Positions 34,555 to 43,804 of a stretch of DNA of 64,000 bases are shown piece by piece. The stretch lies in NCBI GenBank assembly GCA_963837365.1, contig CAWIMW010000006.1, positions 186,001 to 250,000 of the forward strand, in the 5' to 3' direction. Under the pieces are notes generated by a model, which saw nothing but the letters and a program-made list of their open reading frames with translations, did not search any database and was not told where the DNA came from. Made by a program: the position numbers and the translations under genes. Within the stretch, counting starts at the first letter, position 1. Every line of letters starts with the position of its first letter. The DNA comes from CAWBXL01 sp963837365 (lineage in GTDB: Bacteria > Acidobacteriota > Terriglobia > Terriglobales > Acidobacteriaceae).

Positions 34555-36315
34555 ATGCGTCTTCTGCTTCGCTATTCCAGACAGTACTGGAAGTTGGTAG
34601 CTGTAGCTCTCTTGCTGGCAGCCATCAATCAGATTGCCTCGCTCATGGATCCATTGATTTTCCGCCACGTGATTGATGAGTACGCAACCAAGTTCAGCAA
34701 GTACTCGCAGTCTCAATTCATCCGTGGCGCGGGATTGCTGGTGTTGGCAGCCGTATTGGCCGCATTGATTTCCCGCATCGCGAAAAACTTCCAGGATTAT
34801 TTTGTCAACGTCATCGTCCAGCGTATGGGTGCCCAGATGTACTCGGATGGGATCCATCACTCCCTGGATTTGCCATATCAGGTTTTCGAAGATCAACGCA
34901 GCGGTGAAACTCTTAGCAAGTTGCAGAAAGTCCGCACCGATGTGGAGCGCTTTATCACGTCTGCCATCAACGTGATTTTTATTCCGTTGATCGGTGTAAT
35001 TTTTGTGATGATATATGCCGCGAAGGTCCACTGGATTATTGCCGCGGCCTTTTTTACCACCGTACCACTGCTCGGGATCATCAGCTCTGTACTGAGCCGG
35101 CGCATCAAGAAGATGCAGAAAACTATCGTGGCGGAAACCACGGCTCTGGCTGGTTCGACGACCGAATCACTCCGCAATATCGAACTGGTAAAAAGTCTCG
35201 GCCTGGCGCAGCAAGAAGTAGGACGGCTGAATGCAACTACCGACAAAATCCTCAAGCTGGAACTCAAGAAGGTAAAGTACCTGCGCAGCCTCAGTTTCAT
35301 TCAGGGAACTTCAGTCAACGCGTTGCGCACCGGAATTCTTTTCTTAATGCTCTATCTGATTTTTCGCCAGGAAATCATGATCGGGCAATTCTTCGCCCTG
35401 TGGATTTATTCGTTCTTCATTTTTACTCCTTTGCAGGAAATGGGAAACGTCATCAACATCTATCGCGAAACGGAAGTTTCTCTACTGAACTTCCAGGAGA
35501 TTCTGGACACTCCGCGCGATCCCACGCCGGTGAACCCTGTTCCGGTGAAAGAGCTGATGACATTGCAGTTCGAAGAAGTCGAGTTCCAGCATCATAGTGC
35601 TTCGATTCTGGCCCTCGACAAGGTCAATTTCAGCGCGGCCCGCGGGGATACGATTGCGTTCGTCGGCCCTTCCGGAGCAGGCAAGAGCACGCTGGTAAAG
35701 CTGCTGGTGGGGCTTTACGCGCCGAAAGCGGGGACGATTCTCTACAACGGCATTCCCGTGAATCGGGTGGATTTGAACGAACTGCGCGAGAAGATCGGCT
35801 TCGTCACTCAGGACACTCAACTCTTCGCAGGCACGATTCGGGAGAACCTGTTGTTCGTAAATCCGCAGGCAACTGATACAGAGTGCATGGATGTGCTGCA
35901 CAAAGCGGCGGCCCACAGTCTGCTGGCACGGGCAGATCGAGGCTTGAACACATTAATCGGTGAAGGCGGCGTGAAAGTTTCCGGAGGAGAGAAACAGCGC
36001 CTCTCCATTGCTCGCGCATTGCTGCGGCGTCCGCAGTTGCTGGTGTTCGACGAAGCGACCTCGTCGCTCGACTCGCTTACCGAAGAAGAAATCAGCAAGA
36101 CCATCCGCGAAGTGGCCAGCAATCAGGAAGCGATTACGATTTTGATTGCACACCGTTTGTCCACCATCATGCATGCCGACCGCATCCACGTGTTGGAGCG
36201 CGGGAAGATCGTCGAGTCAGGACGGCATGCTGAACTGGTGGAGAAGAAGGGTCTGTATTACGCGATGTGGCGGCAGCAGGTAGGGGAGCGCGAAGCGGTG
36301 GAAGAAACAGTGTGA
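34555..36315 (+). CDS. MsbA-type ABC exporter (fused permease-ATPase)
   Basis: A 586-residue half-transporter working as a homodimer. Six helices in residues 1-320, then the nucleotide-binding domain: Walker A GPSGAGKST, Q-loop FVTQDTQLFAG, signature VSGGEKQRLSIARALL, Walker B LLVFDEATSSLD and H-loop AHRLST. The substrate may be lipid A-type lipid, drug or peptide. It stands alone, with the inverted repeat at 36318-36390 right after the stop. Confidence 0.94.
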   Translation: MRLLLRYSRQYWKLVAVALLLAAINQIASLMDPLIFRHVIDEYATKFSKYSQSQFIRGAGLLVLAAVLAALISRIAKNFQDYFVNVIVQRMGAQMYSDGIHHSLDLPYQVFEDQRSGETLSKLQKVRTDVERFITSAINVIFIPLIGVIFVMIYAAKVHWIIAAAFFTTVPLLGIISSVLSRRIKKMQKTIVAETTALAGSTTESLRNIELVKSLGLAQQEVGRLNATTDKILKLELKKVKYLRSLSFIQGTSVNALRTGILFLMLYLIFRQEIMIGQFFALWIYSFFIFTPLQEMGNVINIYRETEVSLLNFQEILDTPRDPTPVNPVPVKELMTLQFEEVEFQHHSASILALDKVNFSAARGDTIAFVGPSGAGKSTLVKLLVGLYAPKAGTILYNGIPVNRVDLNELREKIGFVTQDTQLFAGTIRENLLFVNPQATDTECMDVLHKAAAHSLLARADRGLNTLIGEGGVKVSGGEKQRLSIARALLRRPQLLVFDEATSSLDSLTEEEISKTIREVASNQEAITILIAHRLSTIMHADRIHVLERGKIVESGRHAELVEKKGLYYAMWRQQVGEREAVEETV

Positions 36316-36317
36316 CG

Positions 36318-36390
36318 TGTGGAGGCGGGACTTGTCCCGACTGACCCTTCGGCTTCTCTCAGGGCAAGCTCGGCAAGCCCCGTCTCCACA
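36318..36390. terminator. Long inverted repeat between convergent genes
   Basis: TGTGGAGGCGGGACTTG and CAAGCCCCGTCTCCACA are near-perfect inverted repeats (15 of 17). The centre contains a GACCCTTCGGCTTCTCTCAGGG-like string, the reverse of CCCTGAG..GAA..CGAAGGG seen at 19-38. It lies between the ABC exporter and msrA stops and may be a bidirectional terminator made from a dispersed hairpin. Confidence 0.6.
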
Positions 36391-36395
36391 CAACC

Positions 36396-37079
36396 CTATC
36401 GGTGACCTTTGTAATCCACAAACAACTCGGGAAACTGTTCCTTCAAAGCCTGGATTTTCGGACGATCACAAACCAGAATGTAAGGATTGTCAGGGTGTTT
36501 CAATGCGTAGTCCTGGTGGTAATCCTCAGCACGGTAGAAGCCCTTCAGCGGCGTAACTTGAGTGACGATTGCAGCAGGGAAGATTTTCGCTGCATCCAGT
36601 TGTTTGATGTAGGCGTCAGCAATGCGCTTTTGCTCGTCATTGCTGTAGAAGATCGCGGAGCGATAAGACGGGCCAACATCAGGGCCCTGGCGGTTGAGCT
36701 GCGTGGGATCGTGGGCCACAGAAAAGTAGATGCGCAGCAGTTGGCCGTAAGTGATTTTTGCAGGATCGTAGACTACTTCGACCGACTCTGCGTGCCCGGT
36801 GGTCTCGGTGGTGACCTGATCATAGGTCGCTGTGGATGAAGAACCGCCAGCGTACCCAGCAGTCGTTTTAACCACACCTTTCACTCGCTCAAAGACCGAC
36901 TGAGTACCCCAGAAACACCCTCCGGCAAAAACCGCTGTTTGCTTGCCGGACACGGCGGCCAGAGACGCATCCATCGCCGCTGGGGGAATAGGCATTTTGG
37001 GCGCAGCGTTGGCTGTACACGCTACGAGAATGATTGTGAGTCCAAAACTTAAAAATGACCGCGACCAAATGGCTGGCAT
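36396..37079 (-). CDS. msrA: Peptide methionine-(S)-S-oxide reductase, probable lipoprotein
   Basis: A 227-residue MsrA. Catalytic C55 in FAGGCFWGTQ, then the conserved GYAGGSS, GHAESVEVVYDP and RIYFSVAHDPTQLNRQGPDVG. The N-terminus (FGLTIILVACTANA) has a lipobox-like LVAC with Cys21, so it is likely anchored outside the cytoplasm where it would repair oxidised envelope proteins. ATG at 37079 starts the signal; 37094 is also possible. Most MsrA proteins are cytosolic. Confidence 0.93.
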   Translation of the reverse strand: MPAIWSRSFLSFGLTIILVACTANAAPKMPIPPAAMDASLAAVSGKQTAVFAGGCFWGTQSVFERVKGVVKTTAGYAGGSSSTATYDQVTTETTGHAESVEVVYDPAKITYGQLLRIYFSVAHDPTQLNRQGPDVGPSYRSAIFYSNDEQKRIADAYIKQLDAAKIFPAAIVTQVTPLKGFYRAEDYHQDYALKHPDNPYILVCDRPKIQALKEQFPELFVDYKGHR

Positions 37080-37308
37080 ATACGCGCACCTCAACTCTAG
37101 AGTTTATAGGACTCCAGTCATACAAAATGGTTACAAGAATTGGGCCCTAAATTTTAGATGGCCGGGTCAATTGATTCTTTTACCTTCGATGAATCGCCGC
37201 CAACAGTGCAGCGCGGTTCTGCTGCCAACAGGTGCTACGTCGACTTCCCATTCAGGTCCGAAAATGGCCACCGGATTTTGGGTGAATGAGCTATCTTGTC
37301 TTCAGCTC

Positions 37309-38808
37309 ATGCTGCTGGACCGAACAAATTGCTCTCGCGCCCGCCTCACCCGTGATGCCCGCTTTGATGGACAATTTTTTATTGCCGTCACGACCACGCG
37401 AATTTACTGTCGCCCGATTTGTCCGGCACGGTCTCCGAAAGAAGACCATGTCCGCTACTTCCCGACCGCGGCAGCGGCGGCGGAAGCCGGGTTCCGCCCG
37501 TGTTTGCGTTGTCGTCCGGAATGCGCGCCCGGCACCCCAGCCTGGCTGGGTACTTCCGCGACCGTGTCTCGCGCTCTTCGCCTCATTAGTGAAAGTGAAT
37601 TGCAAGACAGCGGCATGGACGCCCTGGCTGCACATCTGGGCATCGGCCCGCGCCATCTGCGGCGGTTGTTTTTAAGACATCTTGGGGCCAGTCCGATTGC
37701 TGTGGTGCAGACCCGCCGGCTGCACTTTGCCAAGAAACTGATCGATGAGACCGGTCTCGAAATGCGTGAGATCGCTTTGGCCGCTGGGTTTGGAAGTGTT
37801 CGTCGCTTCAACGACACATTTCACAAAACGTATCACCGCACCCCAACACATTTGAGAAATCTGCGGCGGAGTGCTCCAGCCTTGCCGGAAGACCAGTATC
37901 GGTTTTCACTCCGTTTCCGTCCGCCATTTTGTTGGTCTGCTTTGTTGGGCTTTCTGGCTCCTCGTGCCATTCCTGGGGTAGAGGCCGTAGACGACGGGAC
38001 CTACCGACGGATTTTTTTCCTGAATAATCATATTGGTTGGCTGAAAACTTCGCTCGACGAAACGGCCAACGCAATATCACTGCGCTTCCGATTTCCTGAG
38101 CCGCGCTGGCTGTTTCTGATTGTGGAGCGTGTCCGGAGGCTTTTCGATCTCTCGGCTGACTCCGAGGAGATCACGTCTCATTTGCGCCGCGATCCCATGC
38201 TGGCGAGCCGAATTGCATCGCGGCCGGGCCTGCGTATACCCGGCTGCTGGGACGGATTTGAACTCGCCGTGCGCGCCATTCTCGGCCAGCAAGTCACGGT
38301 TGCTGGAGCCACGACCCTATCTGGCAGGCTCGTGCGGGCATTTGGCACCCCTGTGGTTGTGAGCCAGGGACTGACGCATATTTTCCCAACGCCCGAAAAA
38401 TTAGCTGCTAGCGATCTCTCCAAAATTGGACTCCCCAAAGCACGCGCTCTTTGCATTCGTTCTTTGGCGCAGGCTGTTTGCAATGGCAAGATTGCATTCA
38501 CTGGAGTCGTAAACGTGGAAGAATTTCTCGGGCGCTTCTGCGATCTCCCAGGAATCGGCGCTTGGACAGCACAATATGTCTCCATGCGCGCCTTAGGTGA
38601 ACCCGATGCATTCCCGGCAGGCGACCTCGGCTTGCTGCGTGCGGCCAAGCTTCGCAATTCCCGCGAGCTCGAAAATCGCGCTGTAGGTTGGCGTCCATGG
38701 CGGGCATACGCGGCCATGTATTTGTGGCAAGGAGTCTCCAAAGATGAACAACACTTATTACACACAGATCGAAAGCCCGCTCGGGCCGTTGCTGCTGGCG
38801 GGCGATGA
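37309..38808 (+). CDS. alkA: Ada-type regulator fused to AlkA DNA glycosylase
   Basis: A 500-residue fusion. (1) Ada zinc domain: DGQFFIAV, IYCRPICPARSP and CLRCRPE carry the four Cys ligands, one of which accepts methyl from phosphotriesters. (2) AraC HTH at about 90-190. (3) AlkA N domain and HhH-GPD: FELAVRAILGQQVTVAGATTL, LPGIGAWTAQYVSMRAL and the catalytic Asp in PAGDLGL. It should sense methyl damage, activate repair genes and excise methylpurines. ATG at 37309 fits the usual start (MLLDRTNCSRAR); 37264 is the alternative. Overlaps ogt by 65 bp, so the two are coupled. Confidence 0.93.
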   Translation: MLLDRTNCSRARLTRDARFDGQFFIAVTTTRIYCRPICPARSPKEDHVRYFPTAAAAAEAGFRPCLRCRPECAPGTPAWLGTSATVSRALRLISESELQDSGMDALAAHLGIGPRHLRRLFLRHLGASPIAVVQTRRLHFAKKLIDETGLEMREIALAAGFGSVRRFNDTFHKTYHRTPTHLRNLRRSAPALPEDQYRFSLRFRPPFCWSALLGFLAPRAIPGVEAVDDGTYRRIFFLNNHIGWLKTSLDETANAISLRFRFPEPRWLFLIVERVRRLFDLSADSEEITSHLRRDPMLASRIASRPGLRIPGCWDGFELAVRAILGQQVTVAGATTLSGRLVRAFGTPVVVSQGLTHIFPTPEKLAASDLSKIGLPKARALCIRSLAQAVCNGKIAFTGVVNVEEFLGRFCDLPGIGAWTAQYVSMRALGEPDAFPAGDLGLLRAAKLRNSRELENRAVGWRPWRAYAAMYLWQGVSKDEQHLLHTDRKPARAVAAGGR

Positions 38809-39235
38809 GAAGCACCTGCGGGAGATCGTTTTTGTAAATGGAAGACGCCCGCTAAAACCTGACCCGGAATGGCGGGAAGGATCCAGGCCTTTTAAGGAAA
38901 CCATTCGTCAGCTACGCGCTTATTTCGCAGGGGAACTGGAAGATTTCGAGTTACCCCTTGCCCCGGCGGGCACGGTTTTCCAGCGCAACGTGTGGCAGAA
39001 GCTGTGCGACATTCCTTTTGCCGAAACCATTTCTTACGGCGAGTTAGCGAAGCGGATTGGAAACCCGAAAGCCTCGCGTGCGGTGGGATTAGCGAACGGT
39101 CAGAATCCGATTCCAATCATTATTCCTTGCCATCGCGTGATTGGAAGCAACGGCAAGCTGACAGGCTACGGTGGGGGACTTCCCATCAAGGAAAAGCTTC
39201 TGGCGTTGGAGCAACGCCAGCTTCGGTTGCTGTAG
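38744..39235 (+). CDS. ogt: Methylated-DNA-protein-cysteine methyltransferase
   Basis: A 163-residue suicide repair protein that removes methyl from O6-methylguanine. Seen: the active-site PCHR in IPIIIPCHRVIGSNGKLTGYGGG and the FQRNVWQKLCDIPFAETISYGELA helix-turn-helix. It starts inside the end of the Ada/AlkA gene (65-bp overlap), so direct reversal, base excision and the damage sensor form one unit. Confidence 0.95.
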   Translation: MNNTYYTQIESPLGPLLLAGDEKHLREIVFVNGRRPLKPDPEWREGSRPFKETIRQLRAYFAGELEDFELPLAPAGTVFQRNVWQKLCDIPFAETISYGELAKRIGNPKASRAVGLANGQNPIPIIIPCHRVIGSNGKLTGYGGGLPIKEKLLALEQRQLRLL

Positions 39236-39278
39236 GTTGGTTAAGCCGGTACAGGGTAGTGGTGTAGTTTGAAAAAGA

Positions 39279-39456
39279 TTCGTATCAGGGCAGGGCCTTG
39301 GCCGTGCCGTTGTCGCATTGATTTCGGCCCCCGCACCCTCGGGGGCGCAACTGCCACAGGGCCAGCCAGTTCTCCATAGTTACGCCGTTCCAGCGCCGAT
39401 CTTACGTTTTTGCTGTTCCTAGCGGCACGGCCAAAAGCACCATGCCCTGATACGAA
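39279..39456. repeat. REPIN-like element, family TTCGTATCAGG (copy C)
   Basis: 178 bp with 14-bp perfect terminal inverted repeats (TTCGTATCAGGGCA / TGCCCTGATACGAA). Each end is followed inward by a TTGGCCGTGCC-type hairpin arm. It lies between ogt and the DsbA-like gene. This is the best-preserved member and defines the family. Confidence 0.85.
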
Positions 39457-39480
39457 CCTTATTTTCAAACTGCACCACTG

Positions 39481-39530
39481 CCAAGCCATAGGTAGTGCCT
39501 CAGTTTGAACTGAGGCACTACCAAGCCATA
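39481..39530. repeat. 32-bp perfect palindrome between direct repeats
   Basis: GGTAGTGCCTCAGTT-TG-AACTGAGGCACTACC (39491-39522) is flanked by CCAAGCCATA on both sides (39481-39490 and 39521-39530). The flanks look like a target duplication around a small inserted hairpin. Confidence 0.75.
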
Positions 39531-39609
39531 CATAAGACTGACTTTCACGGGCCCATTCAGTTACCATAGAGGAAGCAATTAAAACCACTGGGATTGCATC
39601 CAAATAACT

Positions 39610-40191
39610 ATGCGGAACGTTCTCTTAACTACTGCATCGCTGGTTCTCTTAACCTTGACTTGCCTGGCCCAGGGCCCTTCCATTCTGAAGCCGCCCAAGG
39701 GTTCGCAAATCGCCATCGTGGTATTTGAAGATATGCAATGCCCCATGTGCCGCGTGACCTCGCCGGTGGTGGAGCAGGCGGCAAAATCTTATAAGATTCC
39801 CCTGGTCCGCTACGACTTTCCGCTGCCCATGCACAACTGGTCATTCGACGCCGCAGTCATTGCCCGCTACTTTGAGCACCAGTCAAAAGATTTGGGCGAC
39901 GCTTTCCGCATCTACATCTTCTCGCACCAGACAGAAATATTTCCCAGCAACCTGCGCACCTTTGCCGACCGCTTCGCTGGCGAGCACAAAACCGCTCTGC
40001 CCTTCGTGATTGACCCCAAGGGCGAGTTGGCTGCCGAAGTCACTGCCGATCGTGACCTGGGCAAGCGTGTCGGCATTGATCACACTCCGACGGTCTACGT
40101 CGTCAGCAGCAAGACTGGTGGCACGCCGGTTGTCGAAGTGAAGAAGCCACAAGAAGAACTTTTCCAGACTATCGACGCCCTGAAACAGTAA
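39610..40191 (+). CDS. DsbA-family thioredoxin-like protein, exported
   Basis: A 193-residue thioredoxin-fold protein with a signal peptide (MRNVLLTTASLVLLTLTCLAQ), the active site CPMC at C44-C47 (FEDMQCPMC), the LPMHNWSFDAA motif of DsbA/Thioredoxin_4 proteins and a cis-Pro in DHTPTVYV. It acts in periplasmic disulfide exchange, as oxidase or reductase. A thioredoxin partner such as DsbB or VKOR is not present nearby. Confidence 0.9.
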   Translation: MRNVLLTTASLVLLTLTCLAQGPSILKPPKGSQIAIVVFEDMQCPMCRVTSPVVEQAAKSYKIPLVRYDFPLPMHNWSFDAAVIARYFEHQSKDLGDAFRIYIFSHQTEIFPSNLRTFADRFAGEHKTALPFVIDPKGELAAEVTADRDLGKRVGIDHTPTVYVVSSKTGGTPVVEVKKPQEELFQTIDALKQ

Positions 40192-40241
40192 GCAGCTCGT
40201 CACTCCACGGCGTGCGGTCGTCCTGCTAAGATTGGCCTTCC

Positions 40242-42863
40242 ATGCCTGAGTTGCAATCCATCATTGGCCAGACTGTCTCCCGCTACCAGGTCATCTCCAG
40301 GCTGGGCGGAGGCGGCATGGGCGTGGTGTATCAGGCAGAGGACCCGCAGCTGGGACGATTCATAGCTCTGAAGTTCCTGCCCGACGATGTTGCCCATGAC
40401 ACGCTGACTTTCGACCGCTTTCGCCGCGAAGCGCGCGCAGCCTCGGCGCTGAACCATCCCAACATTTGCACGATTTACGAAATCGGCGAGCACCAGGGCA
40501 GGCCCTTTATCGCGATGGAGTATCTGGAGGGTCAAAGCCTTAAAGAGCTGATTGCTGCGCACCGGCCGGACACGGAACATCTGCTCGATCTGGGGATTGA
40601 GATTGCCGATGCGCTGGATGCGGCGCACTCCAAGGGCATCGTCCACCGCGATATCAAGCCTGCCAACATTTTTGTAACTACTCGCGGACATGCCAAGATT
40701 CTGGATTTTGGTCTGGCCAAAGTGAGTCCCCTGACCAGTGCAGGCTCGGCGAATACCGGCACGGTCAGTTCGGAAAACCTCACCAGTCCGGGAAGCGCAA
40801 TGGGCACGGTCGCCTACATGTCACCCGAGCAGGCGCTGGGAAGAGAACTGGATGGGCGCACCGATCTTTTTTCTTTCGGAGCGGTGCTCTATGAAATGGC
40901 CACCGGATTGTTGCCCTTCCGGGGAGACACGACTGCAGCGATCTTCGATTCGATCCTGAATAAAACGCCTGTGCCGCCATTGCGCCTGAATGCTGATATG
41001 CCACCGGACCTCGAGAGGATCATCAGCACGGCCCTGGAGAAAGACCGGGAAGTGCGCTACCAGAGTGCACCCGAGATGAGAGCGGACTTGAAACGGCTGA
41101 AACGTGATACAAGTTCCGGCAAAACGAGTGTAGCGGCAATTCCAACGGCAAAGAGAAAAGGACGCTCTCTAGCCTGGTTGGGCGGGACGGCGCTTCTGCT
41201 TGTGCTCGCATTAGGGTTGGTCCGGTGGCTCTTGCCACTTCCTCCTCCGCGAATCACAGGTTCCTCGCAAATCACCCACGATGGCGCCACGAAACTTACA
41301 CTCACCACCGATGGCTCCCGGATTTATTTCAGCGAGCTTTCGGGCGGGCATGTTGTGCTTGCACAAACCTCGGTGGTTGGAGGTGAAACTTCCGAGATTC
41401 CCACACCATTCAAAAACACTTTTGTCAGCGACATCTCGCATGACCGCTCGCAGTTGCTGGTGGGCACGGTCGAAGGCACACAGAGCGAAGCTGACTTACG
41501 GACGCAGCCCCTGCCTTCCGGCTCCCCACGCCGAATCGGTAGTATCGTTGCGACTCGCGCTTGCTGGTCTCCCGACGGGAAGCAGATTGTTTTCAGCCAC
41601 GGGTCCTCGGTCTACCTTGCCGATGCGGATGGATCCAATGCGAGGCCACTAGTCTCCGTGCAGGGCACACCGGGACCTGTTCGGTTCTCTCGTGACGGAA
41701 GGATTATTCGCTTTACAGTGTACGATCAGAACCGCTGTGTGGCTGCTCTTTGGGAGATGCGCGTTGACGGAACCAGACTCCATCCCCTCTTGCCGGGTTG
41801 GCACAACCCCGCCGCCGAATGTTGCGGCACCTGGACCGAAGACGGACGCTACTTCATTTTCGTGAGTGGCGACACCTCGCACTCCGACATTTTCGCGCTG
41901 CCCGAAAAAGGTGGGCTGCTCCGCGGTGTACGCAGGCGGCCGGTGCAACTAACCACCGGTCCCTTACAGTTCTATTCTGCGGTCCCATCAGAGGATGGCA
42001 AGCGCTTGTTTGTAGCAGCTACCCAGCCCAACACACAAGTTGTGCGCTTCGATCCCGCCTCGCGGCAATTTGTCAGCTATCTCGGAGGTATTTCCGCGAC
42101 GGATCTGGCTTTTTCTCCCGACGGGAATTGGGTGGCGTACGTCACTATCCCAGAGGGGAACTTATGGCGCAGCCGGACGGATGGGAGCGAACGCATGCAG
42201 CTTACCTATTCACCGGTGCAGGCGGTGCTGCCGGTGTGGTCGCCGGATGGTAAGCAGATTGCCTACAACAGCTTTGCGCCAGGGGTACCATGGAAAGCCC
42301 AAGTGATCCCCGCCCAAGGCGGCACGCCAGAGGATCTGTTTCCCAATGGCGGTGGTGGAGTGGATTTCAATTGGACGCTGGATGGTAGTCAAATGATTTT
42401 TGGGGCCGGGCCGAACTATGCATTTGGTATTCAAACTCTCGATCTGAAAAGTCATCGAGTTTCTCCGGTTCCGGGTGGAGAAGATTTCTTCAGCCCGCGC
42501 CTTTCACCCGATGGCCACCACTTGGCGGCGCTGACCAGGGATTCTTCGACCCTAATGATCTACGATTTTCACACCCAGAATTGGTCCAAGTGGCTGACTG
42601 AACCGGGCAATATTGCCTATCCCACCTGGTCCAGGGACGGCGACTCAATCCAGTTCGATAATTTCTTGACCGACCATCCTACCGCGCGGTGGGTCCGGTT
42701 CGGATCCAGCCACTCGCAGGAGTTGTACAGTCTGGCAGGGTTGAAGCGGTTTCAAGCAACCACGTCCGGTTCCTGGAGCGGGGTGGATCCGGCGGGTTCG
42801 CGCCTTTATGTGCAGGACCTCAGCGTCCAGGAGATCTACGCGCTGGATGTGGATTTTCCTTAG
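40242..42863 (+). CDS. Eukaryote-type Ser/Thr kinase with PD40/TolB propeller
   Basis: An 873-residue protein. Kinase domain at about 15-285: Gly-rich loop GGGGMGVVY, K44, HRDIKPAN at 135-142, DFG at 155-157. A membrane helix follows at about 309-330, then an extracytoplasmic beta propeller (several SPDGKQI, SPDGNWV, SPDGHHL repeats of the WD40-like PD40 type). This architecture is very common in Acidobacteriota. It probably senses an external cue and phosphorylates cytosolic targets; the target is unknown. Confidence 0.95.
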   Translation: MPELQSIIGQTVSRYQVISRLGGGGMGVVYQAEDPQLGRFIALKFLPDDVAHDTLTFDRFRREARAASALNHPNICTIYEIGEHQGRPFIAMEYLEGQSLKELIAAHRPDTEHLLDLGIEIADALDAAHSKGIVHRDIKPANIFVTTRGHAKILDFGLAKVSPLTSAGSANTGTVSSENLTSPGSAMGTVAYMSPEQALGRELDGRTDLFSFGAVLYEMATGLLPFRGDTTAAIFDSILNKTPVPPLRLNADMPPDLERIISTALEKDREVRYQSAPEMRADLKRLKRDTSSGKTSVAAIPTAKRKGRSLAWLGGTALLLVLALGLVRWLLPLPPPRITGSSQITHDGATKLTLTTDGSRIYFSELSGGHVVLAQTSVVGGETSEIPTPFKNTFVSDISHDRSQLLVGTVEGTQSEADLRTQPLPSGSPRRIGSIVATRACWSPDGKQIVFSHGSSVYLADADGSNARPLVSVQGTPGPVRFSRDGRIIRFTVYDQNRCVAALWEMRVDGTRLHPLLPGWHNPAAECCGTWTEDGRYFIFVSGDTSHSDIFALPEKGGLLRGVRRRPVQLTTGPLQFYSAVPSEDGKRLFVAATQPNTQVVRFDPASRQFVSYLGGISATDLAFSPDGNWVAYVTIPEGNLWRSRTDGSERMQLTYSPVQAVLPVWSPDGKQIAYNSFAPGVPWKAQVIPAQGGTPEDLFPNGGGGVDFNWTLDGSQMIFGAGPNYAFGIQTLDLKSHRVSPVPGGEDFFSPRLSPDGHHLAALTRDSSTLMIYDFHTQNWSKWLTEPGNIAYPTWSRDGDSIQFDNFLTDHPTARWVRFGSSHSQELYSLAGLKRFQATTSGSWSGVDPAGSRLYVQDLSVQEIYALDVDFP

Positions 42864-42868
42864 GAGGC

Positions 42869-43537
42869 CTAGCCGCGTTCGAAGGCGTGCTTCTTTTCCA
42901 ATTCTTCGAGGGCTAGCCGCATGTCCGCTTCGAAGCTTTCCGCTTGCGCCATGAGCGAAGCGTTGGCGCTGGCGTACTCCCCTTCCAAGGTCATCAAGCC
43001 TTCCGTCGCTAATCTGCGTGCAATGTTTAGCAAATTATCGGTAGTTGATTCCACATACAGGGCCTCGATTGGATCGGCAATCCAGACCGCCCCTCCCACC
43101 ATGCGCGTTTGCCAATAGACTTTGCGGGAGAGCAGGCGGGCGATCTGTTCTTCGCTCGCTTTCCCGAAGACCCACTTGCTGCGCTTGAAGTCATAGTGCC
43201 GGCTGGAGAAGTGCACCGGAACCAGCTTGCCGGATTTCACGAACTCCAGCTGGCGGCGGTCTACGTCTTTGCGCAGAGAGTTGATCACCGGCCCTTCGAT
43301 ATCTTTGGCTTCCAACGAGGGAACTACCTCCCGTACCGTCGCCGAAAGATTGACGGCCACGGGGGCATGCAGTCCGGCAGAATTTTGCAGGTGAATATCG
43401 GCGTGCAAGACCCAGAAATCGGCGCCGGAGGTGGATTTGTGGAACGGCCACTTGAAATCGAAAGTGAGCGGCAGGCCGCTTAGGGTCATGTAGATCTTCG
43501 TTTTTCCGGAAGTTCCGTTGTCAGATGCAGTCGTCAT
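42869..43537 (-). CDS. Hypothetical cytosolic protein
   Basis: A 222-residue protein with no signal or membrane segment. ATG at 43537 is preferred. Seen: an N-terminal beta-rich part (IYMTLSGLPLTFDFKWPFH...VLHADIHLQNS) and a C-terminal helical, acidic part (LMAQAESFEADMRLALEELEKKHAF). I do not recognise the family. It lies tail-to-tail with the kinase, 5 bp from its stop. Confidence 0.65.
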   Translation of the reverse strand: MTTASDNGTSGKTKIYMTLSGLPLTFDFKWPFHKSTSGADFWVLHADIHLQNSAGLHAPVAVNLSATVREVVPSLEAKDIEGPVINSLRKDVDRRQLEFVKSGKLVPVHFSSRHYDFKRSKWVFGKASEEQIARLLSRKVYWQTRMVGGAVWIADPIEALYVESTTDNLLNIARRLATEGLMTLEGEYASANASLMAQAESFEADMRLALEELEKKHAFERG

Positions 43538-43804
43538 TTTAGGTAGAGTCCCTATACGAAGAAGATATTGTAGCGCGTCGGTTTCCCACTTCGTCCCGCG
43601 AGATGGCATAACAAATCACTTCTTCTAAACAAAAGCAGTGATCGTCACGCTGAGCTAATCCACTATTACCAGTTGGACTCTTGCCATCTTTTGGACGCAG
43701 CCAGACATCGCAGAATGAGACACGCAACGAAAGACCTCATTTTTGTTATGCTATTTGTATCATCCACCTGCCACTTCGGCTGGGGCGATAGAGCGGAGGT
43801 TTCA

